DNA of 11,346 bases from an archaeon (GCA_024256265.1 JACGUK010000034.1:1-11346); one strand, 5' to 3'. Counted from the stretch's first letter, positions 1 to 7,494 are shown. Notes: generated by a model not told the origin, from the letters alone. Program-made: numbers and translations.

Positions 1-1
1 T

Positions 2-1375
2 CCTAGGATAACAATAGCAGGTCCTTACAGCGGAGTTGGAAAGACTACAGTTTCAGTTGGTCTCATGGGTGCTCTTAAAAGGAGAGGTCTAAAGGTTCAA
101 GCCTTTAAGGTAGGTCCTGATTACATAGACCCAAGCCATCATTCAGTAATGCTGAACAGACCCTCTCGAAACCTTGATGCTTGGATGGTGCACCCAGATG
201 GCATCGTAGAGATATTTCTAAGAGCTACTCAAGATGTTGATATAGCAGTTATAGAAGGAGTGATGGGTCTATTCGATGGCTTCGATGAGAGCAATGAGAA
301 TGGCAGCACAGCTCACATAGCAAAGCTGCTGAAGAGCCCAGTCATACTTGTGATAAACGTTCATGGGATGGCTAAGTCTGTAGCTCCTGTAGCTTTAGGA
401 TACGAGAAGTATGATCAAGATGTCAAGCTCTCTGGCTTTATCTTGAATGAAGTTGGTGGGAAGAAGCATATAGATTGGTGTAAAAAGGCTATAAATTCTG
501 TAACGAAACTGCCTGTCCTTGGAGCTCTTCCTCGTGATAAAGATATAGAAATGCAAGAAAGGCATCTTGGCTTGATTCCCCAACTTGAGAAGGCTCATCC
601 AGAGCCCTTTCTAGACTTGCTCATAAATTTCATCGAGGAGAATGTAGATGTAGAAAAGATCATAGATATAGCAAGGTCTGCAGAGGATCTTCCTAAATTA
701 AGCAATATAGTCTATCCCAAGCATTCGTATAAGAAGAATTTAGCGATAGGTGTTGCTCTTGATGAATCCTTCAACTTTTATTATCAAGACAATCTTGACA
801 TGTTAAGGGCTTATGGTGCTGATATCAGGTTCTTCAGCACGATAAAGGATAATGAGATACCATCAGATGTGAGCGGGCTTTACATAGGAGGAGGTTTCCC
901 TGAGATGCTCCCAGAAAGGCTAGGAGCCAATATAAGCATGCTAAAGAGCGTAAAGAAGGCGGCTGAAGACGAGATGCCCATCTATGCTGAGTGTGGAGGG
1001 TTGATGTACCTTACGAATTTTATAACAGACTTTGAAAATCGTTCCCATAAGATGGTTGGGCTATTAAATGCAAGGACCGTTATGACGAAAGGTCTAACTC
1101 TGAACTATACCCTTGCCGATGTGATTGCTGATAATCCTTTATCGAAGGTTAAGGATGTGTTAAGGGGTCATGAGTTCCATTACTCAAAGATCTTAGAGAT
1201 ACCAAAAGATGCGAGATTTGCCTATAGAATGAAGATAGGCATGGGGATAGACGGTGAGCATGATGCTTGGCTCGAGCATAAAGTGCTAGCATCTTACATG
1301 CATATGCATTTCGCTTATCAACCAAGATTGGTAAAAAGTTTCTTAAACGCTTGTAAAGATTACTCTCGTTCTTGA
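2..1375 (+). CDS. cbiA: Cobyrinate a,c-diamide synthase (CbiA/CobB family), 5' end cut off by the window
   Basis: This enzyme uses ATP and glutamine to amidate the a and c side chains of cobyrinate (or hydrogenobyrinate) during corrin synthesis in the cytosol. The frame is open from base 2, and a P-loop GPYSGVGKTT lies at bases 20-49, ahead of the first in-window ATG at base 65. The true start is therefore upstream, and the ATG at 65 is internal. Numbering from that ATG, GPDYIDPSHH (17-26) and VIEGVMGLFDG (62-72) belong to the N-terminal dethiobiotin-synthetase-like ATPase. The C-terminal type I glutamine amidotransferase domain has YIGGGFPE (273-280), the nucleophile Cys310 in AECGG, GHEFHYS (368-374) and the late histidines in SYMHMHF. 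Length and motif order match a complete family member apart from the missing start. No other cobamide gene is visible here. Confidence 0.93.
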   Translation, partial: PRITIAGPYSGVGKTTVSVGLMGALKRRGLKVQAFKVGPDYIDPSHHSVMLNRPSRNLDAWMVHPDGIVEIFLRATQDVDIAVIEGVMGLFDGFDESNENGSTAHIAKLLKSPVILVINVHGMAKSVAPVALGYEKYDQDVKLSGFILNEVGGKKHIDWCKKAINSVTKLPVLGALPRDKDIEMQERHLGLIPQLEKAHPEPFLDLLINFIEENVDVEKIIDIARSAEDLPKLSNIVYPKHSYKKNLAIGVALDESFNFYYQDNLDMLRAYGADIRFFSTIKDNEIPSDVSGLYIGGGFPEMLPERLGANISMLKSVKKAAEDEMPIYAECGGLMYLTNFITDFENRSHKMVGLLNARTVMTKGLTLNYTLADVIADNPLSKVKDVLRGHEFHYSKILEIPKDARFAYRMKIGMGIDGEHDAWLEHKVLASYMHMHFAYQPRLVKSFLNACKDYSRS

Positions 1376-1540
1376 TTTTTATAGAACTCTAAAAGATCAC
1401 AATTTAAAGAAGGTTTAGCAACGCTATGCATAAGTTGAAAAAACTTTATAGCCATAATCATTGAAAGAGTTTGACTTTAATCCTAAAATAAGAGTATGTG
1501 TAAAAAGTAATCTCAAATCTGATTATGTGAATAAGGAGTA

Positions 1541-2272
1541 ATGTTAGAGATGAAAATACAGTTTGAAAAGGCTAAAGAGTTGATAAATAATGCTCTATCG
1601 ATGGAAAGGTATTCACTGCTGGAACCTGAGGCTATGGCTTTGATGGCTATGATAGGAGTCTCTACACCAAGCTTTCATTTAGCAAATTCTATAGAAGATG
1701 CTCAGAAGATAGCTGATGCTTTAGGCTATCCTGTGGTGCTAAAGGTCGTATCTCCAGACATAATTCATAAGAGTGATGTAGGGGGAGTGAAGTTAAATAT
1801 ATTTAATCAAGATCAAGTTTCAGAGAAGTTTAAAGAGATTCAAAAGAGTGTATATGAAAAAGCGCCTAAAGCAAAGATATTTGGGATCATGGTTCAAAAG
1901 ATGTTTCCTTCAGCAACAGAAGTTGCAATAGGAGCTTTAAGAGATAAGCAGTTCGGTCCAGCATTAATGTTCGGTCTTGGTGGCATCTTCATAGAGATTC
2001 TTAAAGATGTATCCTTCAGAATAGCCCCTGTCGATAGGGATGATGCGCTTGGGATGATTGAAGAGATAAAGGGCTATCCTCTACTGCTTGGCTATAGAGG
2101 CTCCCCAAAATTGGACATAAATGCTATAGCTGATGCCATAGTAAAAATCTCTGAGTTGATGATGAATATTGATGAAATAGATCAGCTCGACTTAAATCCT
2201 ATATTGGTTTATCCATCTGGGCTTATAGCTGTGGATGTAAGAATCATTCTTAGTCACAAGGCTGGTGAATAA
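1541..2272 (+). CDS. ADP-forming acyl-CoA synthetase beta subunit (ATP-grasp_5)
   Basis: The protein is a stand-alone ATP-grasp subunit of an NDP-forming acyl-CoA synthetase, of the kind that converts acyl-CoA, ADP and phosphate to acid, ATP and CoA, or the reverse. Visible family signatures are PVVLKVVSPDIIHKSDVGGV (64-83, including the conserved HKSD histidine), the glycine-rich FGPALMFGLGGIFIE (138-152) and LDLNPI (216-221). At 243 residues it matches the separate beta subunits of archaeal acetyl-CoA synthetases and lacks the CoA-binding alpha domains. No alpha subunit is present in the window, so the partner must lie elsewhere and the acyl substrate cannot be read. GGAG at 1535-1538 is only 2 bases from ATG 1541 and 11 bases from a second in-frame ATG at 1550, so the start is uncertain by three codons. 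The downstream coiled-coil gene follows immediately and is probably co-transcribed. Confidence 0.85.
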   Translation: MLEMKIQFEKAKELINNALSMERYSLLEPEAMALMAMIGVSTPSFHLANSIEDAQKIADALGYPVVLKVVSPDIIHKSDVGGVKLNIFNQDQVSEKFKEIQKSVYEKAPKAKIFGIMVQKMFPSATEVAIGALRDKQFGPALMFGLGGIFIEILKDVSFRIAPVDRDDALGMIEEIKGYPLLLGYRGSPKLDINAIADAIVKISELMMNIDEIDQLDLNPILVYPSGLIAVDVRIILSHKAGE

Positions 2273-2273
2273 A

Positions 2274-3125
2274 ATGGATGAAAATCTTGATCAGATAGAG
2301 CAGAAGATTTCCTCATTGATTACCTATAGACTAAGTTTGATAAATGAGCTCAAGAAGCTAAGCCAGAGAAAGCGTGAGCTAAGAGAGGAGATCAAAGAGA
2401 TCACGAACAAGTTAAGAGAAGGAAGAGAAGCCATCTCAGAGCAAAACTCATTGATAAGGCAACTCGGGGATGCACGCGGAGATATTTTATTAAAGATAGA
2501 CGAGATAAAGACAAAGGTTAATGAGACAGAGAAGGTTTTAAGAAAATTCGAGAAAGAAGTCCCTCATGAGTCTGAGAGAGCTTTAAAAGAGAAGCTGGAT
2601 AATATAGAGTGGAAGCTTCAAACAGAGCCTCTAACAAGAGAAGATGAGAAGCAACTGGTAGAATACATAAAGAAGTTAGAGTTCAAGCTCCACCTTTGGA
2701 AGAAAGCCTATATAACTAGACAGGAATTGAGCGAGCTTTTGGTCGAGGCTAAATCTCTTAAGAACAAATTGGATGAAATGAGCGAGATAAAGAAATCAAC
2801 CTTAACAAAGTTGAGAAATCAAAAGGAGAATCTGCACAATATAGTTATGATTAAACAGCAATTAATACAAGAGGGTAAAGAGATAGAGCAAGACATAGAG
2901 GAGATTAAAAAGAATTTAAATCATATAGATGCTGAATTGTCCAAATTAAGAGAGAACAAGAGTAAAATTTTAGAGAAAAAGAGATTTGATGAGATGGCTT
3001 CTATTAAGATAAAAGAGCAAGGCTTGCTAGAAGAGGTTCGATCAAAAGCGAGAGATAAACTCATGAAAGGGAAGAGTTTGAGTTGGGACGAGTTAAAGAT
3101 CCTATTTGAAGAAAAGAGTGAATGA
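2274..3125 (+). CDS. COG1340-type coiled-coil protein
   Basis: This soluble protein of about 283 residues is almost wholly helical, with heptad-rich stretches dominated by Glu, Lys, Leu and Ile from start to end. A more conserved central segment reads like IEWKLQTEPLTREDEKQLV followed by KKLE. That segment is the hallmark I associate with COG1340, uncharacterised archaeal coiled-coil proteins sometimes mis-annotated as phosphoserine phosphatases. No enzyme motif, signal peptide or membrane helix is seen. The preferred start is ATG 2274, placed five bases after a GGTGA at 2264-2268. An in-frame GTG at 2265 would add three codons and overlap the previous stop (2270-2272). The tight spacing implies translation from one message with the ATP-grasp gene. 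Function is unknown; a structural or scaffold role is inference. Confidence 0.8.
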   Translation: MDENLDQIEQKISSLITYRLSLINELKKLSQRKRELREEIKEITNKLREGREAISEQNSLIRQLGDARGDILLKIDEIKTKVNETEKVLRKFEKEVPHESERALKEKLDNIEWKLQTEPLTREDEKQLVEYIKKLEFKLHLWKKAYITRQELSELLVEAKSLKNKLDEMSEIKKSTLTKLRNQKENLHNIVMIKQQLIQEGKEIEQDIEEIKKNLNHIDAELSKLRENKSKILEKKRFDEMASIKIKEQGLLEEVRSKARDKLMKGKSLSWDELKILFEEKSE

Positions 3126-3162
3126 TTTAAGTAATACTCATGATATTTATTAATGCAAAGAA

Positions 3163-4254
3163 TTGGGCTCGGAGCATAAACAGTCTAAGCTACTTGTACT
3201 AAGTGTGGATAGAGATGATGATATAGGGATAAAAGCAAAGGTTGGGACTCCTATAATTGGTAGAGATAATTGCATAGAAGCAGCTAAGAAGCTAGCTATT
3301 GCAGACCCTGAAGAGGCTGACGCTAATGCCATCTTCGCAGCAGTAAAACAGTACGATGAGTTGTTAAGTAAGAAGAATGAATGTGAAGTGGCAATTATAG
3401 CTGGATCTCATGAAGGAGGGGTTGAAGCCGATCAAAAGTTAAGGGCTGAATTGATGAAGGTGATAAGAGAATTCAATGCAAGTGGAGTGATTTTGGTATC
3501 AGATGGTTTTGAGGATAGAGAGATTTTGCCCATATTGATGAGTACGATGCCGGTAATATCTGTCAAAAGAGTTGTAATAAAGCATAGTGAGAGAGTAGAA
3601 GAATCCTATGCTGTTCTTGGGCGATACATTAGAATGCTCATCACAGATCCAAGGTACTCTAAATTTTCCTTAGGAATTCCAGGCTTGCTATTCCTTGCTT
3701 TTGGCTTGCTTAGCATCTTTGATTTACTTCAACTTGCTACTGAAGTTGTTTTGATAGTCCTTGGCATAGCTTTGATCTTTTGGGGCTTTGGTTTGGACAA
3801 ATATGTTACATCGATAAGGAAGATGAAGAAGATGTCCTCATATATCAGGTTCTTTTCTATAATAGCAACCCTTTTAGTAATATCCGTAGCCTTTTATCAA
3901 GGTTTTTACTTAAGTATTGGAAATTTTAAGGGGGATGTCCCGCGGTTCCTAGGCTTGTTCATAGAAAATTCTCTTCCATTGACTTGGGTAGGGCTCTCTA
4001 TATACTTGGGTTACTCCCTAATCTTTCACTGGATAAGGAAAAGCATCAGAATATGGCGAACCGTACTAGCTTTCGTAATACTAGCTTTTCTCTATGTACC
4101 TTTGCTCGAATTCTCGCGAATTCTGATAAACCCTAGTCAAAGTCCCTTTACGCTCATATCACAACTATTGTTAGGGCTCATGGTTACTTCCATAGTCGCG
4201 ATTATAGCTTATAGATATATTCGCTCTCATAAGAAGGTAGTAAAGGGAGTCTAA
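3163..4254 (+). CDS. DUF373 (COG2237) integral membrane protein
   Basis: The N-terminal half (about 1-165) is a soluble alpha/beta domain with the DUF373 opening LVLSVDRDDDIGIKAKVGTPIIGR, an IIAGSHEGG loop (78-86) and LVSDGFEDREILPI (111-124). The C-terminal half has six probable transmembrane helices near 172-190, 193-211, 229-249, 271-289, 301-320 and 331-351. The start is TTG 3163: a stop lies four codons upstream (3151-3153) and the next in-frame GTG would remove the conserved beta strand. A TTTAAGTAAT element at 3126-3135 is about 30 bp upstream and no clear ribosome site exists, so leaderless initiation is plausible. The biochemical role of DUF373 is unknown. Its stop is one base from the start of a cis-prenyltransferase gene, which hints at a lipid-carrier or envelope connection; that link is inference. 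Confidence 0.86.
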   Translation: MGSEHKQSKLLVLSVDRDDDIGIKAKVGTPIIGRDNCIEAAKKLAIADPEEADANAIFAAVKQYDELLSKKNECEVAIIAGSHEGGVEADQKLRAELMKVIREFNASGVILVSDGFEDREILPILMSTMPVISVKRVVIKHSERVEESYAVLGRYIRMLITDPRYSKFSLGIPGLLFLAFGLLSIFDLLQLATEVVLIVLGIALIFWGFGLDKYVTSIRKMKKMSSYIRFFSIIATLLVISVAFYQGFYLSIGNFKGDVPRFLGLFIENSLPLTWVGLSIYLGYSLIFHWIRKSIRIWRTVLAFVILAFLYVPLLEFSRILINPSQSPFTLISQLLLGLMVTSIVAIIAYRYIRSHKKVVKGV

Positions 4255-4255
4255 G

Positions 4256-5038
4256 TTGCTCAACTCTTTGCTGAAAATAGCAGGAGTCTATAAAATTTAT
4301 GAGAAATACTTGAGTAATCAAATAAGTAAGGCTGAAGCTCCTGAGCATATAGGCATCATATTGGATGGAAACAGAAGATGGGCTGAAGCCCACTCTTACC
4401 CAAGATGGATAGGCCATTGGCTAGGAGCAAAAAAGGCTGAGAAGTTATTGGAATGGTGTAATGAACTGGACATAAAGACTGTAACTTTATACGTTCTATC
4501 AGTAGAGAATCTTCAAAGATCATCCGATGAGGTTAAGGAACTTCTTAGCCTTATTGAAGAGAAGCTTAAGGATTTAATGCAAGATGAGCGCATACACAAG
4601 CATCATATTCGTGTGAAGGCTTTAGGAAAGATAGAGTTGCTCCCAGATTCAACGAAGGAGCTTTTAAATAAGATAGAAAAAGCTACCGAAGATTATGATG
4701 AGTATTTTCTTAATATTGCCATTGCTTACGGTGGAAGATTAGAAATAGTTGATGTAGTGAAGAGCATAGCTGAGAAAGCAAAGCATGGAGAGATCGATCC
4801 ATCACAGATAAACCCTAAGATCATCGAAGATCATCTTTACACATCACACCTTCCACACCCAGAACCTGATTTAATCATAAGAACTTCTGGTGAGGAGAGG
4901 CTCAGTGGATTCTTATTGTGGCAGAGTGCCTACTCTGAGCTTGTATTCCTCGATGTATTCTGGCCAGAGTTTAGAAAGATAGATTTGATGAGAGCGGTAA
5001 GGACATATCAAAGAAGGAAGAGAAGGTTTGGAAAATAA
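4256..5038 (+). CDS. uppS: cis-prenyltransferase (polyprenyl/undecaprenyl diphosphate synthase)
   Basis: This enzyme adds isopentenyl units in cis to an allylic diphosphate, making the long polyprenyl carrier used by archaea for glycosylation (dolichol-type lipid). The family motifs appear in order: IILDGNRRWA (34-43, Asp37 for magnesium and diphosphate), IGHWLGAKK (52-60), SVENLQRSSDEV (82-93), AYGGRLEI (157-164), and RTSGEERLSGFLLWQ with AYSELVFLDVFWPEF (209-239). The 260-residue length is normal. The start is TTG 4256, one base after the DUF373 stop, with GGGAG at 4245-4249 as ribosome site. This arrangement suggests translational coupling to DUF373. A short N-terminal helix (about 1-28) precedes the catalytic core, as in many archaeal members. 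Chain length and exact product cannot be told from sequence. Confidence 0.93.
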   Translation: MLNSLLKIAGVYKIYEKYLSNQISKAEAPEHIGIILDGNRRWAEAHSYPRWIGHWLGAKKAEKLLEWCNELDIKTVTLYVLSVENLQRSSDEVKELLSLIEEKLKDLMQDERIHKHHIRVKALGKIELLPDSTKELLNKIEKATEDYDEYFLNIAIAYGGRLEIVDVVKSIAEKAKHGEIDPSQINPKIIEDHLYTSHLPHPEPDLIIRTSGEERLSGFLLWQSAYSELVFLDVFWPEFRKIDLMRAVRTYQRRKRRFGK

Positions 5039-5048
5039 AATCGTTTAT

Positions 5049-5144
5049 TTAGAAATGCTTGACTACTGGAGAAATGGCACCCAATATCATCAATGTAATG
5101 ACTATGATTAGAATTAAAAAAGAGAGAGCTACGGTATGGTTGGC
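5049..5144 (-). other. -1 frame C-terminal extension of the small membrane protein (frameshift or recoding)
   Basis: At 5150-5144 on the minus strand the codons AAA AAG form a C AAA AAG slip-type sequence. A -1 shift there reads on for 31 codons to a TAA at 5051-5049. The added peptide begins ANHTVALSFLILIIVITL and ends in KHF, giving a fifth hydrophobic helix of about 20 residues and a total of 196 residues. No ATG, GTG or TTG precedes the helix in this frame, because a TGA lies just upstream, so it is unlikely to be a separate gene. The extension also shrinks the gap to the convergent uppS stop to 10 bp. A lost A in the A5 run, a real mutation or programmed frameshifting would all produce this picture. 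Confidence 0.5.
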
Positions 5145-5638
5145 TTTTTGCGTGCAAGGTCATAAAGCAACGCTAAGAACAGTATTACACCAACTATTGA
5201 AGCGATCAAGCTGATTGGTATCGTGATCCATTGATTAGCTATTGCTAAGGCGGCATCAAACGCCTCTTCCGTTGGTGCTTTAGTTGTGAAAGCTGCGTAT
5301 GTAAAGCCGAGGCTAAAAAAGACAAGGCTTAATCCAAGCACTAATGCTAAGGCTGTCTTAAGTCTTTGACGTATTGACTTTATTAAAGGGAGAGCAATCG
5401 CTGCTACGGTCGCAACTAGTGAATTAGAAAGACCCATTGAGTGGCCTAACTTGATTCCTTCATCCCAAGCCGCATCTCCGTATACTTCTTTAATGGGATC
5501 TTCGTAGGCCCCCATAAAGTGACCGTAGGTGCTCCAAAAAAGTATACCAAAAAGGCCGATCACAAGCAGCACTCGAAAAGCTTTATCCTCTGCAAAGACC
5601 TTTTCCATAAATTCTTGACCCCTTCTAAAGGGGTTCAT
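5129..5638 (-). CDS. Small multi-pass membrane protein, function unknown
   Basis: The reading frame gives 169 residues with four probable membrane helices near 21-37, 69-87, 95-117 and 138-160. Histidines in STYGHFMGAYEDP (36-48) and LGHSMGLSNS (64-73) sit near membrane boundaries and could bind metal or protons, which is speculation. I do not recognise the family. The listed start is ATG 5638, but the TATA element TTTATATA (5658-5651) is centred only about 16 bp upstream. The predicted transcript start would then fall inside the gene, so ATG 5608 (residue 11), preceded by a GAAGGGG stretch at 5625-5619, may be the real start. The frame ends with RKKPTIP and a stop, but the -1 frame continues into another convincing membrane helix (see separate entry), so the C terminus may be wrong or recoded. 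It converges on uppS. Confidence 0.72.
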   Translation of the reverse strand: MNPFRRGQEFMEKVFAEDKAFRVLLVIGLFGILFWSTYGHFMGAYEDPIKEVYGDAAWDEGIKLGHSMGLSNSLVATVAAIALPLIKSIRQRLKTALALVLGLSLVFFSLGFTYAAFTTKAPTEEAFDAALAIANQWITIPISLIASIVGVILFLALLYDLARKKPTIP

Positions 5639-5650
5639 GTTTCGATATTC

Positions 5651-5658
5651 TATATAAA
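5651..5658 (-). promoter_or_regulatory. TATA box of the small membrane protein gene
   Basis: The minus strand reads TTTATATA, a near-consensus archaeal box A, in the 42-bp gap between the HypE-like gene and the membrane-protein gene. Its spacing fits a transcript start near 5629, which favours translation from ATG 5608 over ATG 5638. Confidence 0.55.
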
Positions 5659-5680
5659 GTTTCTAGCAAATTACGGTCTT

Positions 5681-6673
5681 CTAAAATTCCAATAGTTTCC
5701 AAAGTTCATCGATCACGCTTTCTTTTATTATGCTTTCTGAGCCATCTTTCTCTATAAATATCCTCTTGCCTTTTTTGAAATGTCCTATTTGGCTAACTTG
5801 AACCCCTATCTTCCTTAGCTCATCACACACTAAATCAACTCCAGAAGGATCTACAGCCAAAAGCAAGGTTCCAGAGCTTATCAGTTTTAAAGGATTTATT
5901 CTAAGGGCTTTACAGATCATCTCAGTCTCTAATGCTATTGGTATAACCTTCCCATAAACTAAGAATCCTAGCTTTGATGCTACACTCATCTCATAAATCC
6001 CTCCTAAAATTCCTCCTTCTGTTACATCGTGCATAGCATGGACAAAACCAGTATCGAATGCCTTTATAGCCTCTTTTACTATGCTTATCCTTCTCATCAT
6101 CCTTAAAGCCTTCATGATGACTTTATCTCCTAATTTTGATAATCTCTCTTTGAAAATATCTGCCAAGATCGAGGTTCCTTCTATGCCTGCTGTCTTTGTC
6201 ATCAGTATAACATCTTTCTCTTTCACATCTGCTGCTGTAACATAACTTTTGGCAAAGCTAAAGGCTGTGGTTATGACTATTTTACGCTCTAACCTTGGAG
6301 TAAGCTCTGTATGACCACCAACTATAGATATTCCTAATTCTTTTGCTGCTCTATGAATTTGCTTTGATATACTCATCACGTCTTCGATCTTACTTCCTTG
6401 AGGTAAAAGTATTACAGACTCCAAATACATTGGTTTTGAGCCACTAGTTGCAACATCGTTGGCACTAACATTCACAGCATACCATCCTACTTCTTTCTCA
6501 ACCCCTGTTACTGGGTCGGAGGATACTATCATATACTCTTCATCTAGCTTTATCACAGCGAAATCTAACCCGAACTTTGGACCTTGAATAACGCTCTTTG
6601 ATCTCTCTCCAGTGAACTTAAGGACATATTTTTCAAGAAGCTCTTTTGGAATCTTTCCTATAGGCAAGCTCAA
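5681..6673 (-). CDS. AIR synthase/HypE-like ATP-binding protein
   Basis: This 330-residue protein has the two-domain PurM/HypE fold pattern (AIR-synthase N- and C-terminal domains, COG0309-like). Visible family features are GPKFGLDFAVI (31-41), SSDPVTG (51-57), the strongly conserved NVSANDVATSGSKPMY (68-83), IVGGHTELTP (117-126) and HDVTEGGILGGIYE in the C-terminal domain. Hydrogenase-maturing HypE ends in a cysteine that carries the thiocarbamate later dehydrated to cyanide. This protein ends in ELWKLLEF with no cysteine, so it is probably one of the archaeal HypE paralogues of unknown substrate, and no hydrogenase gene is nearby. The start appears to be TTG 6673, with a second in-frame TTG at 6667 possible. 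A 96-bp gap separates it from the divergent small gene at 6770, so the two promoters share that spacer. Confidence 0.8.
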   Translation of the reverse strand: MSLPIGKIPKELLEKYVLKFTGERSKSVIQGPKFGLDFAVIKLDEEYMIVSSDPVTGVEKEVGWYAVNVSANDVATSGSKPMYLESVILLPQGSKIEDVMSISKQIHRAAKELGISIVGGHTELTPRLERKIVITTAFSFAKSYVTAADVKEKDVILMTKTAGIEGTSILADIFKERLSKLGDKVIMKALRMMRRISIVKEAIKAFDTGFVHAMHDVTEGGILGGIYEMSVASKLGFLVYGKVIPIALETEMICKALRINPLKLISSGTLLLAVDPSGVDLVCDELRKIGVQVSQIGHFKKGKRIFIEKDGSESIIKESVIDELWKLLEF

Positions 6674-6757
6674 CTACGCTCAATAATAAAATGAGAGGAT
6701 AACTATAAACAATTATATCAATAAGCTTTTCATTATGATAAGGTTGAATAGTATTAA

Positions 6758-6767
6758 AGAGGTGATT
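6758..6767 (+). promoter_or_regulatory. Strong Shine-Dalgarno site for the 84-residue gene
   Basis: AGAGGTGATT is nearly a full complement to the archaeal 16S rRNA 3' end. The GAGG core lies seven bases ahead of ATG 6770. It is the strongest ribosome site in the window and supports the small gene as real. Confidence 0.7.
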
Positions 6768-6769
6768 GG

Positions 6770-7024
6770 ATGCTAATAGCTGCAATATTAAAAGCAGGAA
6801 TAGGCAAATCTGATACTTTATCAGGACTGATAAAGAGGCTGATATTTTCAGATGTAGAACCAGGGATTGAAATTGTATCAGCATATATGCTAATAGGCTC
6901 CTTTGATGCTGTAATAATACTATCGGCAATAGATGAAGAGTCTGCTAGGCATTTTATATCTAAAGTTGAGAATGTATTAGGCTCAAGAGCATTGATTCAT
7001 TTTGCTTCTCCCATTAAGCCATGA
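6770..7024 (+). CDS. Small GYD/AsnC-ligand-domain-like (dimeric alpha/beta) protein
   Basis: The gene encodes 84 residues with the strand-helix-strand-strand-helix-strand pattern of ferredoxin-like small ligand-binding domains. The N-terminal LIAAILKAG is a strand and SDTLSGLIKRLIF a helix. The pair IEIVSAYMLIGSFDAVIILSA resembles the strand-turn with the GxYDxVxxxxA signature of GYD and Lrp/AsnC effector domains. SARHFISKVENVL forms helix two, and SRALIHFA the last strand. No DNA-binding domain is attached, so it would act as a stand-alone small-molecule sensor or a dimeric enzyme-like protein. Start and ribosome site are clear. It is transcribed divergently from the HypE-like gene and ends about 75 bp before the tRNA on the other strand. 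The family call rests on pattern only, and the ligand is unknown. Confidence 0.65.
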   Translation: MLIAAILKAGIGKSDTLSGLIKRLIFSDVEPGIEIVSAYMLIGSFDAVIILSAIDEESARHFISKVENVLGSRALIHFASPIKP

Positions 7025-7097
7025 TTTCTAAGGTTTGATCATTTATACATTTGCATATCAAATTTAATATACCAGAAAACTATATAGTATTGTGAGG

Positions 7098-7170
7098 AGC
7101 CCCCGCTGGGTGTCGAACCCAGACCTCGGTCTTACCAAAGACCGCACACATGCCGATGTGCTACGGGGGC
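7098..7170 (-). tRNA. tRNA-Thr(GGT) with an eight-base anticodon loop
   Basis: Read on the minus strand from 7170, the acceptor GCCCCCG pairs perfectly with CGGGGGC (7105-7099), followed by discriminator T at 7098. The encoded triplet after it is CCT, so CCA is not gene-encoded. The D stem is GCAC/GTGT. The anticodon stem is CGGTC/GACCG around TTTGGTAA, and the T arm is CTGGG-TTCGACA-CCCAG. A standard Thr loop is TTGGTAA, with U33 before GGT and A37 after it. Here one extra T sits on the 5' side, and the variable loop has four bases (AGGT). Discriminator U and A37 both fit archaeal tRNA-Thr and speak against Pro(TGG), which would need a pyrimidine at 37. It begins 10 bp after the stop of the 96-residue gene on the same strand and may be co-transcribed with it. 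Confidence 0.85.
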
Positions 7171-7180
7171 TCTTCAATAG

Positions 7181-7471
7181 TTACTTCGTATCCTCTGATT
7201 TTGCTGAGTTTATTACGTATACCATCACTTTGTTACCCATTGTCCTCTGAACAACACGATAACCAGATGGCAAATCCCCTAGCTTCTTGAAACGTGCGAC
7301 GGTAGTCTTTACAGTAGATGCTTGCACTCCTATTTCATCTTCACTAAGCACTAATGCCTGTCCCTTCGGTATACTTCGAAACAATTTTAGCCACTCTTGT
7401 CCCTTTTTCTTAATCCTAGTAGGCACCTTGTCCTCAGGAATAAACTCCAATTTCTGTTTCTCTGGAGACAT
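7181..7471 (-). CDS. Small basic protein, putative DNA-binding (HTH-like)
   Basis: This 96-residue, lysine- and arginine-rich protein has no membrane segment. The segment SEDEIGVQASTVKTTVARFKKLG (about 43-65) looks like the recognition part of a helix-turn-helix, and SGYRVVQRTMGNKVMVYVIN like a following two-strand wing. I recognise no named family, so the regulator call is inference. The start ATG 7471 lies about 31 bp after the centre of a TATA-like TTATAAATA, consistent with a very short leader. A perfect inverted repeat covers that TATA box, which would suit autorepression if the protein binds DNA. Its stop is 10 bp from the tRNA-Thr gene on the same strand. A 440-bp gene-free spacer lies upstream. 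Confidence 0.7.
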   Translation of the reverse strand: MSPEKQKLEFIPEDKVPTRIKKKGQEWLKLFRSIPKGQALVLSEDEIGVQASTVKTTVARFKKLGDLPSGYRVVQRTMGNKVMVYVINSAKSEDTK

Positions 7472-7494
7472 TTTAACCGATTTATATCAGTAAG

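Noticed and set aside
65..67. ATG 65 as the start of the CbiA-like gene
   Set aside because: The frame is open to base 2 and the essential P-loop lies upstream of this ATG, so it is internal.
5129..5638. Cobalt transporter subunit (CbtA/CbtB), given the cobamide gene in the window
   Set aside because: Length and motifs do not match either subunit as I know them, and the cobamide gene is 4 kb away on the other strand.
7098..7170. Calling the tRNA tRNA-Pro(TGG)
   Set aside because: That reading puts U at position 37 and breaks the anticodon stem; discriminator U and A37 fit Thr.
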